Shown in pieces: positions 11,611 to 22,679 of a stretch of DNA of 64,000 nucleotides (positions are counted from its first letter, which is position 1; the number at the start of each line of letters is the position of its first letter). This stretch comes from Tausonia pullulans (Eukaryota > Basidiomycota > Tremellomycetes > Cystofilobasidiales > Mrakiaceae), in contig OX637627.1 in NCBI GenBank assembly GCA_951802195.1, positions 186,001-250,000 of the forward strand, given 5' to 3'. Both the position numbers and the translations under genes were made by a program. The notes beneath the pieces are model-generated. The model was not told where the DNA came from. It was given only the letters and a program-made list of their open reading frames with translations, and ran no database searches.

Positions 11611-13349
11611 CGATGGGGGGCGACGATCTGGAGGGGGCAGGGGAGGGAGGGAGGAAGGAGGAGTAGAAGTAGAGGTGGTGGATAATGGAGAGCGGCTACA
11701 ACGCGTCGGGCGTCCAGGCAGAGGACGTCTGGAAGTCGATAAGCCGGGCGGTCACAAGGAAGCACCGCCTTTCTGCTCGCCCTCAATCAAGCTCGCTCGG
11801 CTTTCTGCGAAGCGTCCTGGTCCGCCCATTTCTGCTCTCCTTCTCGCGACTAGATCTTGGAGCTCATCTCTTCGTTTGGCGGTACATTGCAGCCTCATGC
11901 TCCGGTTGTCGCGAGCGTTTGTCGAAGACGCCCTTGAGATGTCTGAGACGGGGAGCTGACGACGGCGATAGCGCATGAATCATGCGCCCCCATCAGGCCG
12001 CGTGCTAGCCATCCATATGTTTTCACTGACATTCAGTCCATCGCCCTCGGCGTCTCTTCACTGCCAGACCCTACCCTGGCTGAGGCATGCGGCGAAAGGG
12101 CAACCTGGACCTGGCGGCTGAGATCTGTCGTCCTGCAGTTCGATCGACCACTGCGACGAAAAGCAAATAGAATCGCTCTAGGTTTCAGTCAAGCGGAGAA
12201 AGGCCGGTTTTTGGTCATAAAGTGCGAATGGGACGATCAGAGAGCAGTCGAGAAGACTGGCTGAGTTGATCAGCCGTCGAGCGAGGTCCTCTCTGCGCGC
12301 ATGTGCGTCGCAAAGAAAGAGTATGTGATCATCGTTGCCGGCGGGGAGGAAGGGGAGAGTGCCGGGATGTGTGAATGAGATAAGCCCAGAGCTGTAGGTG
12401 TTAGAACGAGAATGCGTTTATCGACCCAATTGGGTGTGCTCGGCCTTCGTGATGTGGGTAAGAGGATATAGTCCAGAGCAAGAAGAAGGTTGGGGGCACC
12501 GCCGTGGGATTTACTGGGACGAGGGACGAAAGAGAACAGCAAGGACCAGTATCCACCCATCCCGCTCAGGCTTTGGGATGAAGAGTGCAGAGGACGCGAG
12601 TTTTGAGTTTGAGGGGAAAGATAACGAAATTCGAGTGGATCGGTCGACAAACCGAAATTTGAACTGTTATCAAAGCACGAAGCAAAGGACCGAGGAAGGG
12701 CTATTTAAATGTGGTGATCTTGTTCAGGAGTGAGGTGGCAACTGATCTTGCTCTCGATGTCAAATTTCGGTCGGCGTTAGAAAATCTGGGCGATTCTTGC
12801 TCGACCGGTCCCGAGCGCCGGTCTTCGTGAAGAAGAGGAGATGAGGTACGTCAGGCAGGACAAGGCATCTCTCGCTCGCCATCGATGATGAAATGGATTG
12901 GCCTAAAGAAGAACAGAGAAGATACATACTAACTGGCTTGATGGACAAGACACACCCAATGATTGAGGTTTTTCTTTTTTCTTTGTTTGTATTCCAATCA
13001 TCGAAAGATCAGCACTGACAAGTACAACAGCCGTATTCAATCGGAGGAAGCGGAAAGATGGAAAACTTCGCGCTCGGCCGAAGGTCACCTGGCGGCCGGG
13101 ACCGTGAGGCTGTCAGATGTTTTGTTTGTATCTAGATCACAGATCAAACTTAGAGAATGACATGAACCTATTAGTGACGGCGAGAGGGAGGAAGAGGACA
13201 GAGAATCCAGCTAGGAGGGAGAGGGGGGGATTGGATAATATTGCTTTCCTGAGTCAACAAATTAGTGGTACAGGTTTCGAATCAAGATGCACCAGGCGCA
13301 CTAAACTGTTTCCATCAACTTGGACATGGAGCTTTCCGGTCTTAAAAAG
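11611..13349. other. 1.7 kb region without a recognised gene
   Basis: Upstream of the arrestin gene and of the tRNA. Open frames here (for example 12270-12650 minus and 12398-12733 plus) overlap one another, lack family motifs, and show no coding-like splice pattern. The stretch 12650-13320 is less GC-rich than its neighbours. I see no gene, repeat or transposon in it. Confidence 0.45.
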
Positions 13350-13423
13350 GGCCGACTGGCAAAATTGGTTATCGCGTCTGACTACGAATCAGGAGATTGT
13401 GGGTTCAAGTCCCACGTTGGTCT
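13350..13423 (+). tRNA. tRNA-Arg (anticodon ACG)
   Basis: Cloverleaf seen directly. The acceptor strands GGCCGAC (13350-13356) and GTTGGTC (13416-13422) pair with two G-U pairs. The anticodon stem TCTGA/TCAGG flanks the loop CTACGAA with anticodon ACG (reads CGU, and CGC/CGA if A34 becomes inosine). The T arm GTGGG-TTCAAGT-CCCAC supplies the B box. The D arm contains TTGG. No intron. The D stem has an A-C mismatch at its third pair, and the base after the acceptor (discriminator) is T, which is unusual; shifting the frame by one base would make it A with weaker stems. The core TCTGACTACGAATCAG matches eukaryotic tRNA-Arg(ACG). Confidence 0.88.
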
Positions 13424-13428
13424 AAATG

Positions 13429-13433
13429 TTTTT
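13429..13433 (+). terminator. RNA polymerase III T-run terminator of the tRNA-Arg gene
   Basis: TTTTT begins six bases after the tRNA 3' end and is followed by further T-rich sequence (TTTCTTTT). This is the usual Pol III termination signal. Confidence 0.8.
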
Positions 13434-14216
13434 GTTTCTTTTACTTGTTCCAACATAATAGTCGTGGCATTTGGTTTGAAATGCCACTCGGACTCGTGTT
13501 CCGCAGAGTCAAGCACCCTACGCGAGAGCTTGGGTGTGCTCTGTGGTGGAAGTCGAGCTCGTGAAGGCTTACACGAAAAGCCGATGTCGCTCGAATGCTT
13601 TGATAGAGCAGAGCTCGCCCAGCACAGCATACGACAGACAGGCTTGGGTTGGTGGTGGCGGGGAGACTGAGCGGCCTTTCGCCTGCTGCGCATGCCGAGC
13701 CTCCTTGGGCCTGACCTGTTTCAAGCGCGCTTTCCCTGATGTGATACTTTCACTTTACTGACTGTTTCTCATCATTTGTACTCGTCAGGGTACACGAACG
13801 AGAGACGATGGACACATTTCAACGTGCCGGACGATCGTCGTTGGTCTCTGCAAGAAAGCGTGTGCCCGAATCAAAGGAGGATTGGATCATTGACCAGCTG
13901 CGATGGAATTATATATCAATCAAGCGTCATTGGGCTCTGAACGAACATTCAAACCTCTTCTGCCAGGCCGTCTTGAGGCGTGAGACACATGAGATCGACG
14001 CCACGCGTAATCACCTCTCTCGGCAGCCAGGCTCCCATCTCCAACAGACTCAAAAGCTAATAGGCAACATAATAAGAAATCATCCGAGTCTTCTCAAAAC
14101 AAACAAACACAAGGCCACGACACACCTACAGACACACATACACACACAAATCCAACCTATCTCCGTCTTCCATCGATCGCCTAGATCCTAGTCCAACATC
14201 GGCGTCCACCTTGACT
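13434..14216. other. Intergenic region with CA-rich stretch
   Basis: Lies between the tRNA and the 3' end of the minus-strand RNR-inhibitor-like gene. It includes an A/C-rich simple stretch at about 14095-14155 (ACACACA and CAAAC units). The plus-strand frame 13808-14191 has no recognisable motif and is not called as a gene. Confidence 0.45.
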
Positions 14217-15226
14217 CTAGAACCCATCCTCCCTTCTCGCCCAATGCGAGAAATCAAACTCCCCTCCGGGTTCCCCAGCTTCCCACTCATCGATATCGAA
14301 CCCTCCGGAGCCATGGACGGGCATGCTCTGCGTTTGGCGGAGACCCGTTGGCTGGGAATGGGAGTACGAGGTGGCGGTTGAGAAGTTGGACGGGCGGAGG
14401 CCACGGATCTGACGCTCTGCAGGCCGGGCGTTGGCATCGGCATCGGCGTCGGAAGAGGCAGAGGAGGAGGAGGGGTTGATGGACCTAGGAATGGACGCTG
14501 GGTGGAGTGGCAAATTGAGTGTCGACGAGGACGCCGGAATGGGCGAGAGCGACCGTCGTCGTCGGCGGTTGACAAAGTCCACCGTGTCCATGGGTCCTCC
14601 ACCCCTCGAGGAGTGGAGTGAGGACATGGCCAATCGACGAGCATCGGCGTCTGAGAGAAAGATGTTCGATGAAGCCGACGAGGAGGACGAAAGTGTCGAC
14701 GACGAAGTGAACGATGACGAGGGGGAAGCCAGCGACGCGGCGCCGTTGACGCCATATGAAGCGCCGTCGGCTGCTGTCGGCGGGAACGAGTTAGGCTGGT
14801 GTGTCGAGAGGGAGGGCCGAGGATAGAACGAGTTCGAGGGGGACTGCTTGTAGCCTTCGTTGACGCCTGGAGAGGATGTGGCAGTAAGACCATGACGGTG
14901 TCAGCACGTTTGCCAAAGGTCTTGGGATGGATATGCGAGCGGGAGGGAGAGCGGGAAGAACGCACTCTTCCTGACACGCATTCCGACGTTCTGCCTATGA
15001 GAGGAGATAGAGAAAAGCAGGAGGGACGATCGAGGAGTCAGATGATGACGCGTAATAGGACACTTCAGAGCGAGCACGAGAGAGCGCTTGAGGGAGCATC
15101 GACGGACAAGGTCTGTTGAAGGTCCGGGTCGAGTCCGCCTGCGTTCGATGGAGCGTACGGCGTGTAACTCCCATGGGAGGTACGTTCAAAGGCCGAATCG
15201 GTGAAGGCACGTTTGGTGGCGGACAT
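14217..15226 (-). CDS. Ribonucleotide reductase inhibitor-like protein (Spd1/Dif1-type)
   Basis: Three exons fit with consistent phase: 15226-15108, 14994-14966 (29 nt) and 14866-14217, giving 265 residues. The join creates QQTLQNVGMRVRKSVNEGYK. The GMRVRKSV-EGYK core is, as I recall it, the hallmark of the fungal RNR-inhibitor family (Spd1, Dif1, Pfam RNR_inhib). Those small proteins hold or import the RNR small subunit and limit dNTP synthesis until S phase or DNA damage. Upstream are the short N-terminal segments MSATKRAFTDSAFERTSHG and YTPYAPSNAGGLDPDL. The remainder is Ser-rich and disordered, with a polyserine run, a basic RRRRRSLSP patch and an acidic end (FDIDEWEAGEPGGEFDFSHW) that could carry a Sml1/Spd1-like binding element. 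The motif core exists only after splicing. Family identity is an inference from this core. Confidence 0.72.
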
Positions 15227-15898
15227 GGGAAGGAAGAATAGTGAGAAGAGATTGCGGGAGGGGGGAGGTGGGTGATGGTTGAGCAACGATGAGAACGTGA
15301 AAGAGGAAGCAGAGGGAGAACAAAGCCCAGCGAGGGTCCGTCGCCTGGGCGACGGCACGCTTCATTCATTTAACAAACATTGTTCATCTCCACCACCTTC
15401 ACACGAGGGCATATAGTGCGAGGCCCAGGCCGTCAGTGGAGTAGCGTGAAGACGTCGGGGAAAGGGAGGATCGAGCGTGGGAAAGGGGGCGGGACGCGTC
15501 GCCTCGCTCGACGCGACTTCGCTTTTGTCCATGGATCCAACTAGCTCACTAGCCTTCTTCGACGCGATGGCAAACGAACGCGTCCTATTTTCAACAGCGC
15601 CCTAGGAGTCGGTGTTGAACCTTTTATAAATGCTTCAAGCACAACTAAGAAATGAGAGAAAAATGCGAAGGGAGACGTGAAGCGAGGTAAAGCAAATGCG
15701 GGGGGCGTGAGACGTGACAGAGAAAGATGCGGAACAGGAGAAAAGAGGGCGGTGACGAGACCTAGCCGATAGAGCTGTATAGCGGCGAGGATGAGCTCGC
15801 GATGATGGGGGGGAGGGTGGGAGGAGGGGGTTCTAACGAAGGAGATCTACCGGAAAGCCCAAAGAGAAAAGAGAGAGATGAAAACTAGCTGCCACAAC
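15227..15898 (-). promoter_or_regulatory. Upstream region of the RNR-inhibitor-like gene with ACGCGT boxes
   Basis: This 672-nt region separates the 3' end of SAM synthetase from the RNR-inhibitor-like start. ACGCGT, the core of the MluI cell-cycle box bound by MBF in ascomycete yeasts, occurs at 15494-15499 and 15578-15583. A third copy lies in intron 1 at 15048-15053. ACGCGT is not rare in this GC-rich DNA, so function is only suggested. Confidence 0.4.
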
Positions 15899-17782
15899 TT
15901 AAAGCTGGAGCTGCTTGGGCTTCTCCCACGAGTAAGCGGGGTTTCCGAAGTGGCCGTACGAGGAGGTGACCTGGTACTGGGGCTTCTGGAGGTCGAGCTG
16001 CTGGACGATGACTCCCGGCTTAAGGTTGAAGTTGTTGCGGATGACCTGGACGAGCTCCTCGTCGCTCTTCTTGGAGGTTCCGTAGGAGTCGACAAAGACG
16101 GAGAGGGGCTCAGCGACACCGATGGCGTACGAGAGCTGGACGAGGACACGGCGAGCGAGGCCGGCAGCGATGAGGGACTTGGCGATCCAGCGAGCGGTGT
16201 AGGCAGCCGAGCGGTCGACCTTCGACCAGTCCTTGCCGGAGAAGGCTCCTCCACCGTGGGCTCCCCATCCTCCGTAGGTGTCGACGATGATCTTGCGACC
16301 AGTGAGACCAGCGTCTCCCTGGGGTCCACCGATGACGAAGCGACCCGAAGGCTGCATCTGTAGGGGGAACGCGAGAACGTCAGCAAAAGTATCGCAGTGC
16401 AATGAAGCGAAAGACAGGACGAACGTGGTAGACGGTGCGCTCGTCGAGGAGGTTGGCGGGGATGACCTTCTTGACGATCTTCTCGAGGAGCTCGGAGCGG
16501 AGATCCTCAGTCGAGATCTCCTCGGCGTGCTGAGTGGAGATGACGATGGTGTCGACACGGACGGGGATGGTGGCACCTCCCTCCTTCTTGTACTCGACGG
16601 TGACCTGGGTCTTAGAGTCGGGGCGGAGCCAGCCGAGCTCGCCAGAGCGGCGGGCGGCGGCCATGGCGGCGTTAAGCTTGTGGGCGAGCATGATGGAGAG
16701 GGGCATGAGCTCCTCAGTCTCGTCGGTGGCGTATCCGAACCTGGAGGGGAGAAAGGTAAGTCAATAACCGAGCGAGAGAACAGACAGGGTGCACATGGGA
16801 CACGAACATGATACCCTGGTCACCGGCACCGTGGTTCTCGAGGTCTCCGTGGTCGAGACCCTGGGCAATGTCGGGGGACTGCTGCTCGATGGCGACGAGG
16901 ACGTTGCAAGTCTTGTAGTCGAAGCCCTTCTCGGAAGCGTCGTATCCGATGTCCTTGATAGTCTGACGGACGACAGCCTGGTAGTCGATCTGAGCCTTGG
17001 TGGTGATCTCACCGAAGACCATGATCATACTGGCAATGGTGAAAGTGTTGCATGGTGGCGATCGTCAGTCCATGTGATTCTTACGCGCGGCGTCTGAATC
17101 GAGGGTGAAGGCGAAGGGCAAAGGTCGGGTGCTAACGCGGCACGCCATCGGTCGCACGTCCCCCTTTCGCCTTCACCCTTAATGTGGAAGTTCGACGCAC
17201 CCAGTCTTAGCAGCGGTCTCGCAAGCGACCTTGGACCAGGGGTCCTGGGCAAGGCAGGCGTCGAGCTGGATAGGAAAAGCAAAGAAAGAAAAGAACGCAG
17301 AGGCGGAGGGAGAAACACGTGGGTCAGTCCGGCGCGTTCAGACTCCGCAAACTCGGGCCATTCGCGCGGCAAGTGTAAGAGACTCACGATGGCGTCCGAG
17401 ACGGCGTCGCAGATCTTGTCTGGAAGGCGGGCGGAAAGTGGCCCAGAGATGAGGTAAGGAGGAAGAGAAGTGGGTGGGGGAGGGGAAGGCGAGTCAGCAC
17501 ACGTGCTCGGCGAAGCTTGTCCCCTTCGGGTGAGAAGACGGCGAAGAGGCCGTACCGGGGTGGCCCTCTCCAACAGACTCGGAGGTGAAGAGGAAGCTGG
17601 ACGAGAGAAGGAGGCAGGTGTTTCAACATAGGCGCGTCGAAAAACGAGTCGGCCGAGAGAGGCGTTTGTCGCAGAGGCGTGTGTCGCAAAGTGGAGAAGA
17701 AGAGGAGAGGGAGGGTGAGGATGGGAGTGGGAACGCACTGTCCGGCGGGGAGGACGTGGGAAGAGGTTCCGTTGGCAGCCAT
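15899..17782 (-). CDS. SAM2: S-adenosylmethionine synthetase
   Basis: Makes S-adenosylmethionine from methionine and ATP in the cytosol. Minus-strand exons give, in order: [11 protein letters not shown] (start ATG 17782-17780), [44 protein letters not shown], then [40 protein letters not shown] and GAGDQGIMF. Next come [76 protein letters not shown] and [13 protein letters not shown], and the C-terminus ends at 15899. All three family signatures ([22 protein letters not shown]) are present. Several short introns cluster in the first third, including two that bracket an exon of only about 11 codons. SAM1/SAM2 numbering follows yeast usage and does not imply a second copy. Confidence 0.96.
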
Positions 17783-18485
17783 TTTGGAAGAAGAGAAAGA
17801 GGCGGAAGGGGGAGGGGGGGAGGGATAAGAAGGAAAGAGTGGGTTGGAGGAGAAGAGACTGAAGGACAAGAATGGACGAGGAAAAGTGAGCCGACTCACA
17901 GTCTTCCCCGCAGCGCCTTTCTTCCCCAGATTTCGCCATGCAGGGCCTGTGCGTGTGTGTCATGCCAGAGAAGGGAAGGAACCACACGTTGGCTTCTTCC
18001 ATCGCTTCACATCTGCGCACGCCGTCCCTCGGTTTAGTCGGGTTGGCCCCTTAATCCTCTTGTCATCACATGCCCGTTCTGGCAAGAAGTGGCCGCCTGC
18101 GCCGGCGGGAGGCCAGCCAGCGTGCACACTCGTTCTCCTCAAGCCGGCCGTCGTCGCTGAAGCCCGAGATGACACCATATTATGCGCTGCAGGCCGGACT
18201 CCTTTCCAATGCCCTGATGAACATCCCTACCTGAGAGTGAGCCTTGCAGCCATATAGCATGCAAAGGGATGCCTGAAGTTGGTGGCCTGCACCATCGTGG
18301 CCAGGCGATTGTCGGTGTCTGCGACGAGGCGGACGGCTTCGTTCGCTGGAAAAAGGCGAGGCGGGGCTGGTCTCGACAACGTCTCCTCCTCAACCTGCAT
18401 GCTCCATCGCCTCGCCGCGACCACCAACCCCATTATCACCCCCTTCCTCTCTCGGGCCTCTCCCAGCCGTTCATTCTACTGCATC
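17783..18485. promoter_or_regulatory. Divergent promoter region between SAM synthetase and ARC1-like gene
   Basis: 703 nt between two head-to-head start codons. The plus-strand part from 18279 is open and in frame with the ARC1-like start (see that gene). A purine-rich tract lies next to the SAM synthetase start (17783-17900). No TATA box stands out. Confidence 0.5.
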
Positions 18486-20544
18486 ATGTCCGCCGCCCCC
18501 AAGATCCAGGCTCTTGTCGCCGCCGCCGCGTCGGCCATTCCCAAGCCCTCCAAGGACGAGGCCGCCGTTCAGGCGTGGGTTGAGAAGGCCAAGGAAGAGA
18601 AGCTCGAGGACGTCCAGGTGAGATTCTTTGCGCTGGGAGTGCTGAGCCTCGTATAGAGAGAGGCGAAGGCCGATGAACGGCCAACCATACGCAACCTGTC
18701 GACGTTGACCGACAGCTTCGCGCCGCTCCTCTCGTGTCACCCTGTCGAAGTTGAGATAACTCAGCTGACCAATGCTCTCTTCCTTCCCTTGGACGACAGA
18801 CTCTCGAGAAGAAGATCACCCCCTTGACCTACCTTTTCAACCAGGAGCTCACCGTCGCCGACGTTGCGACTTACGCCTCGCTGCACCCGACTTTCGTGCG
18901 TGTCTGTCTGGCTGGACGTGACTTGCCTGTCTGCCGTCTGTCCGCATTATCACTGACGCAGTCTTCGCATATGTAATCTACCCACGGACGCATAGGCATC
19001 CGCCCCGTCGGCGACCTACTATCAAACTCCGGCCCTCACCCGGTACCTCAACCACATCCAGAACCACCCGGCCCTCTCGACCGTCATTCCTCACTCGACC
19101 GACTTCCCTCCCATCACCTTTGACCTGTCCAACATGCCTTCTATTGAGCGCAAGTCGGTCATCGCCAAAGAAAAGAAGCCCAAGAAGGCCGACGCTGCTG
19201 CTCCGGCGACTGCCCAGTCCGCCGTTGAGGCCGTCACGTCCAAGCTCGGAGACCTCTCCGTCGCCGCTTCGGCCGCTGCTGGATCCGCTGCTGCCTCGGT
19301 CGCTTCCGTCGCTGAGGGCGTCAAGAACATCGCTATCCAGGGTGGCGAGGCTGCCGTTGCCGCCGTCTCGGGCGGCGAGAACAAGAAGGAGAAGCCCGCG
19401 AAGGAGAAGAAGGCCAAGGCGCCTAAGGCTCCCGTTGCTCCTGCCGAGGGACCTTCGCCTGCCAACATCGACCTCCGGGTGAGTACCGGGAGTTTGCCGC
19501 TTGGAGAGAGGCGTTGTCTGGGCCCGCAGCGCAAGGAGGACGGGTGGCGCGGCCTGAATCGAGAGACTCGACTGACCTTTTGTGCCTGCCCTCTTCTCCC
19601 TTGCTCTTCCCAGGTTGGCCATATCCTTTCGGGTTCGTCCGTTCTTCAGCAATTGAATCCTGTCTATGTCCCCTCTGACTGCCCCTTCCTCTACGTGCCG
19701 CTTCCAGTTGCCAAGCACCCGGATGCGGACTCCCTCTACGTCGAGCAGGTCGATGTTGGAGAGGAGTCCCCCCGGACCATCGTCTCGGGTCTCGTCAACT
19801 ACATGTCGATCGACGAGGTCAAGGACAAGTGGATCGTTGTTGTCGTGGGTCGACTCTCTAGCCTTATATGCGCCTGCCTTGGCTGATGCGCTCCATGCTC
19901 ACTCTGCTCGCTCTTCAGGCCAACATGAAGCCCGTGAGCTACCCAACCTCCTTCTCTTCCCAAGCTCTCTGCTTATACTATTTTACCTCTCTAGGTCGCC
20001 ATGCGCGGCATCAAATCCTACGCCATGGTCCTCTGTGTGCGTTTCCCCCCTATCCGTGCCTCGCTCTTGATTCGACGTTTACCTTCCTCCCTCTCTGAAC
20101 ACAGGCTTCGTCCGCTGAGGGCAAGGATGGAGGCATCGAATTTGTCCAGCCGCCGCCCAACTCTAAGCCGGGAGAGCGCATCTACTTTGAGGGCGAGAAG
20201 TACGAGAGTGCGTCGTCAAACTACCTCTTGTCCTTCATGTCGAGACGCCTTTGCTGAGGCTTACCCCCAATCTAGACGAGACTCCGCTTGAGGTCCTCAA
20301 CCCCAAGAAGAAGGTCTTCGAGTGCGTCTCCCGCTTGCCCCTGCTCCTCCACTCCCCCCCCCCCCCCCCTCATCTCATTCTCTGACACCATTCGTCGCAC
20401 CACAGGACCATCCAGCCCGGCTTCACCACGCTCCCCTCGCTCGAGGCCGCTTGGGTCGACCCCAAGGACGGCACTGTCGCTCGCATTCGGACCAAGGAGG
20501 GCTACTGCAAGGTCTCCAAGTTCGTCGGCGCTTCGCTCTCGTAA
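18486..20544 (+). CDS. ARC1: tRNA-binding aminoacyl-tRNA synthetase cofactor (Arc1/AIMP1-like)
   Basis: N-terminal part: [20 protein letters not shown] to about 19130 includes a GST-C-like segment ([36 protein letters not shown]) of the kind that binds GluRS and MetRS. The middle (19150-19480) is Lys/Ala-rich ([17 protein letters not shown]), as in Arc1. The C-terminus is an EMAPII/Trbp tRNA-binding domain: [79 protein letters not shown] and [14 protein letters not shown], ending [11 protein letters not shown]. About seven introns. The conventional start is 18486. The frame stays open upstream to ATGs at 18399 and 18279, and the extension is basic and Ser/Arg-rich, like a mitochondrial presequence. 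The likely role is delivering tRNA to cytosolic synthetases. Confidence 0.9.
20350..20370 (+). repeat. Poly-C run in an ARC1 intron
   Basis: A near-uninterrupted C homopolymer of about 16-17 nt in the pyrimidine-rich part of the last ARC1 intron. It may act as a polypyrimidine tract, and its length may vary between strains or be mis-sequenced. Confidence 0.7.
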
Positions 20545-20651
20545 GGAGGCGGTAGGAGGTGGCAGAAACGGATCCCAATGCATTTTGCTTGCTCTCTTGA
20601 GGGGAGGAAGTACTCCGTGTGGGGTGAGTGAGCGAGTAAGTGTGTGTGCAA

Positions 20652-20708
20652 GAAAGAGAGAGAAAGAGAGAGAGAAAGAGAGAAAGAGAGAAAGAGAGAG
20701 AGAGAGGC
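20652..20708 (+). repeat. AG-rich microsatellite (AGAGAAAG type)
   Basis: An imperfect AGAGAGAAAG purine tract of about 55 nt lies in the convergent 3' region between the ARC1-like gene and uL22m, so it is probably in 3' UTR sequence. Confidence 0.85.
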
Positions 20709-20807
20709 TCTGTGATAACATAGACGCCACGACAGCTCGATTTTGAGAGACATCGACAGGGATGGTTCCCTAATTGTAACATCCATTCTATCCATCAACC
20801 TCAACCC

Positions 20808-22408
20808 TTACCATCGCCAGTTCGCGATCGATGCCCGCTCAATCTGAACCTGCCGGTTATTCATGCCGCCGCCCGGCGTCCGGACGTGCGGGTTGGGGCC
20901 GAGGGCCTTGATGGCCTTGAGCTGCTTGAGGTGCTTGACATGCTCCTGCAGCGTGTTGAATCGATCATAAGACGTCAGGGAGGCAGAGCAAAGAGGCAAG
21001 AGAGGGAGAGGATGGACAACGGACCTTCTCCATGTGCGTGAGACCTTCGACGAGGCGGATGTAGATCCGGGATGAGGGGTGGTGCATCTGTTCGTTGACC
21101 GTCAGGATCCCTGGGCCTGAGAGACTCGAGGCTACCGGAAAGAGAAAGAGGACGCACGATACCGGCGCGTCCACGACCCATAGGCAGGATCCTCTTGAGG
21201 TACACACCCTTGCCGACCCAGCTCGCCTCTATCCAACCCGCACACAGCACACATCAGCACTCCATCCTCCTAGCTGGATCTCGAGCAAAACAGACACCCA
21301 CGGATCATGAGCTTCCCCAAGTTCATACCCTTCTCGACGGCTCGCTTCCTCGCCTCAACGAGGACCTCCAGAACCCGTCGAGCGGCGCGCTTGTGGGAAA
21401 ACTGCATCTGAAGGATGGCCTCGTCGATGGGCTTCTCCCTGATCTGCTTGGAGAGGAGGTTGAGCTTTTGGGGCGAGGTCTTGAAGGCTTCGGTTTGGAT
21501 AACAAGCTATTGGGTGAGGGAGGAAGAGGGGCAAGAGGGCGTGACCCAGCGGGGTGTGTGTGTATGTGTGTGGAGTTCGAGAGCATTGGCGAACAGGACG
21601 GGGAAAAGGACGGCGGAAGAGAGCGAGAGCAGGAGCGACGAACGTCAGTCAGTACCGTAACAGGAAGCGCTGGAGAACGCGGGCGAGGGACCGAGCCGCC
21701 GCGCAAACGCGACAACTCCTCCTCAAGGACAGCTCTCGAAGCTAGGTCACTCACCGCCTCCTTCGGGTAATTGTCCCGATGCCTCGAGTAACCCTGCGCA
21801 AGCAAGCTCCTGTACTCCCGCGTGACGACCTCCTGCTCACCCGCGGCGCCGACCTTGGAGTCGGCGGAGGCGGAGGACGACGACGCCTCGACCTCGGCGG
21901 CGGCCTGGTCGAGGAGGGAGACCTTCTTCGGGGCAAACTCCGAGGCCTCAACTACTTTCTTGCGGGCGGAGAAAGGCGACCAGGCTGGTCGGGAGGACGA
22001 TGAGGAGATGGAGCGACGAGAGAGGAGCCTCGCGGCCGGGGTGCTGAGAGAGGGAGAGAGACAGCGGCGCGCGAGTGAGGCGAGGCGAGGAGAAAGGGCC
22101 GGTTGGTCGGATCGCGTGAGACGGCGGTGACAGGGAGCCAGCGGAGGAGGAAAGGTGCAAGCGGGGATTTGTCAGCTGGACTGGTTGATATTTGAAGAAG
22201 AGAAGACGACGAGGCGACGAGGACTAACAGGGAGGACGCGCTTGACGGGCGGAGGACAGCAGAGCACGAGGCGACGGCGGTCGAGGAGCTCGAGGCGACC
22301 GATCTCGCTGGAAATGGGCAAACAAACGGCAGGGTCAGCATAATCCCCAAGAGCACACTTAGTGCTGCTGGTGTATTCACAGATGGTCGCAAGGCAAGCC
22401 GGGCGCAT
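20808..22408 (-). CDS. MRPL22: Mitochondrial large-subunit ribosomal protein uL22m
   Basis: Component of the mitochondrial 54S subunit exit-tunnel region. Minus-strand exons give a Ser/Ala-rich N-terminus (MRPACLATISRSVASSSSTA after removing the intron that starts at about 22379), probably a mitochondrial targeting signal. A linker follows (VVEASEFAPKKVSLLDQAAA ... EYRSLLAQGYSRHRDNYPKE). The uL22 domain is then recognisable: SPQKLNLLSKQIREKPIDEA, ILQMQFSHKRAARRVLEVLV, EARKRAVEKG, AEASWVGKGVYLKRILPMGR, GRAGIMHHPSSRIYIRLVEG and THMEKVREHVKHL, ending at 20808. The KLNLL..QIR..PIDEAI.QM.FS.K.A motif is typical of L22. The extension after the domain ends in GPNPHVRTPGGGMNNRQVQI. The exon edges in 21950-22300 are the least certain part. 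Confidence 0.85.
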
Positions 22409-22679
22409 GATGAAGAGAGCGAAGGGAGAGAAGGGAGAGGTTGATGGCCGTTCAAAGGCAAGAGCCGGCGCGAGGCGGAGAAGTCCAAAGGCCGGTGGGT
22501 TTCGTTATAGAGTTATGGCCAGACAGTAATGAGAGAAGAACTCATTATAAACCGAGAAAGACAGACAGTCTAGGCGCGTCCTTCTGTCAAGCCGCCCTCA
22601 ACCACCACCTGTCGTCCTCCTCACGTCGCTCTCGCCTGTCTCATCCATCTACATATCGTCAACGGACTTTCACCTTGTC
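22409..22679. promoter_or_regulatory. Shared promoter of uL22m and THO7-like genes
   Basis: 271 nt between divergent start codons, so it must hold both promoters and 5' UTRs. A pyrimidine-rich stretch precedes the plus-strand start. No recognised operator seen. Confidence 0.55.

Noticed and set aside
12270-12733. Overlapping frames on both strands near 12.5 kb
   Set aside because: Neither has recognisable domains or consistent splice sites.
13808-14191. Plus-strand frame of 127 codons downstream of the tRNA
   Set aside because: No motif, ends in a CA-rich simple stretch, and lies in the 3' region of the opposite-strand gene.
20502-20804. Minus-strand Ser/Leu repeat protein
   Set aside because: Reverse reading of the AG microsatellite at 20652-20708.
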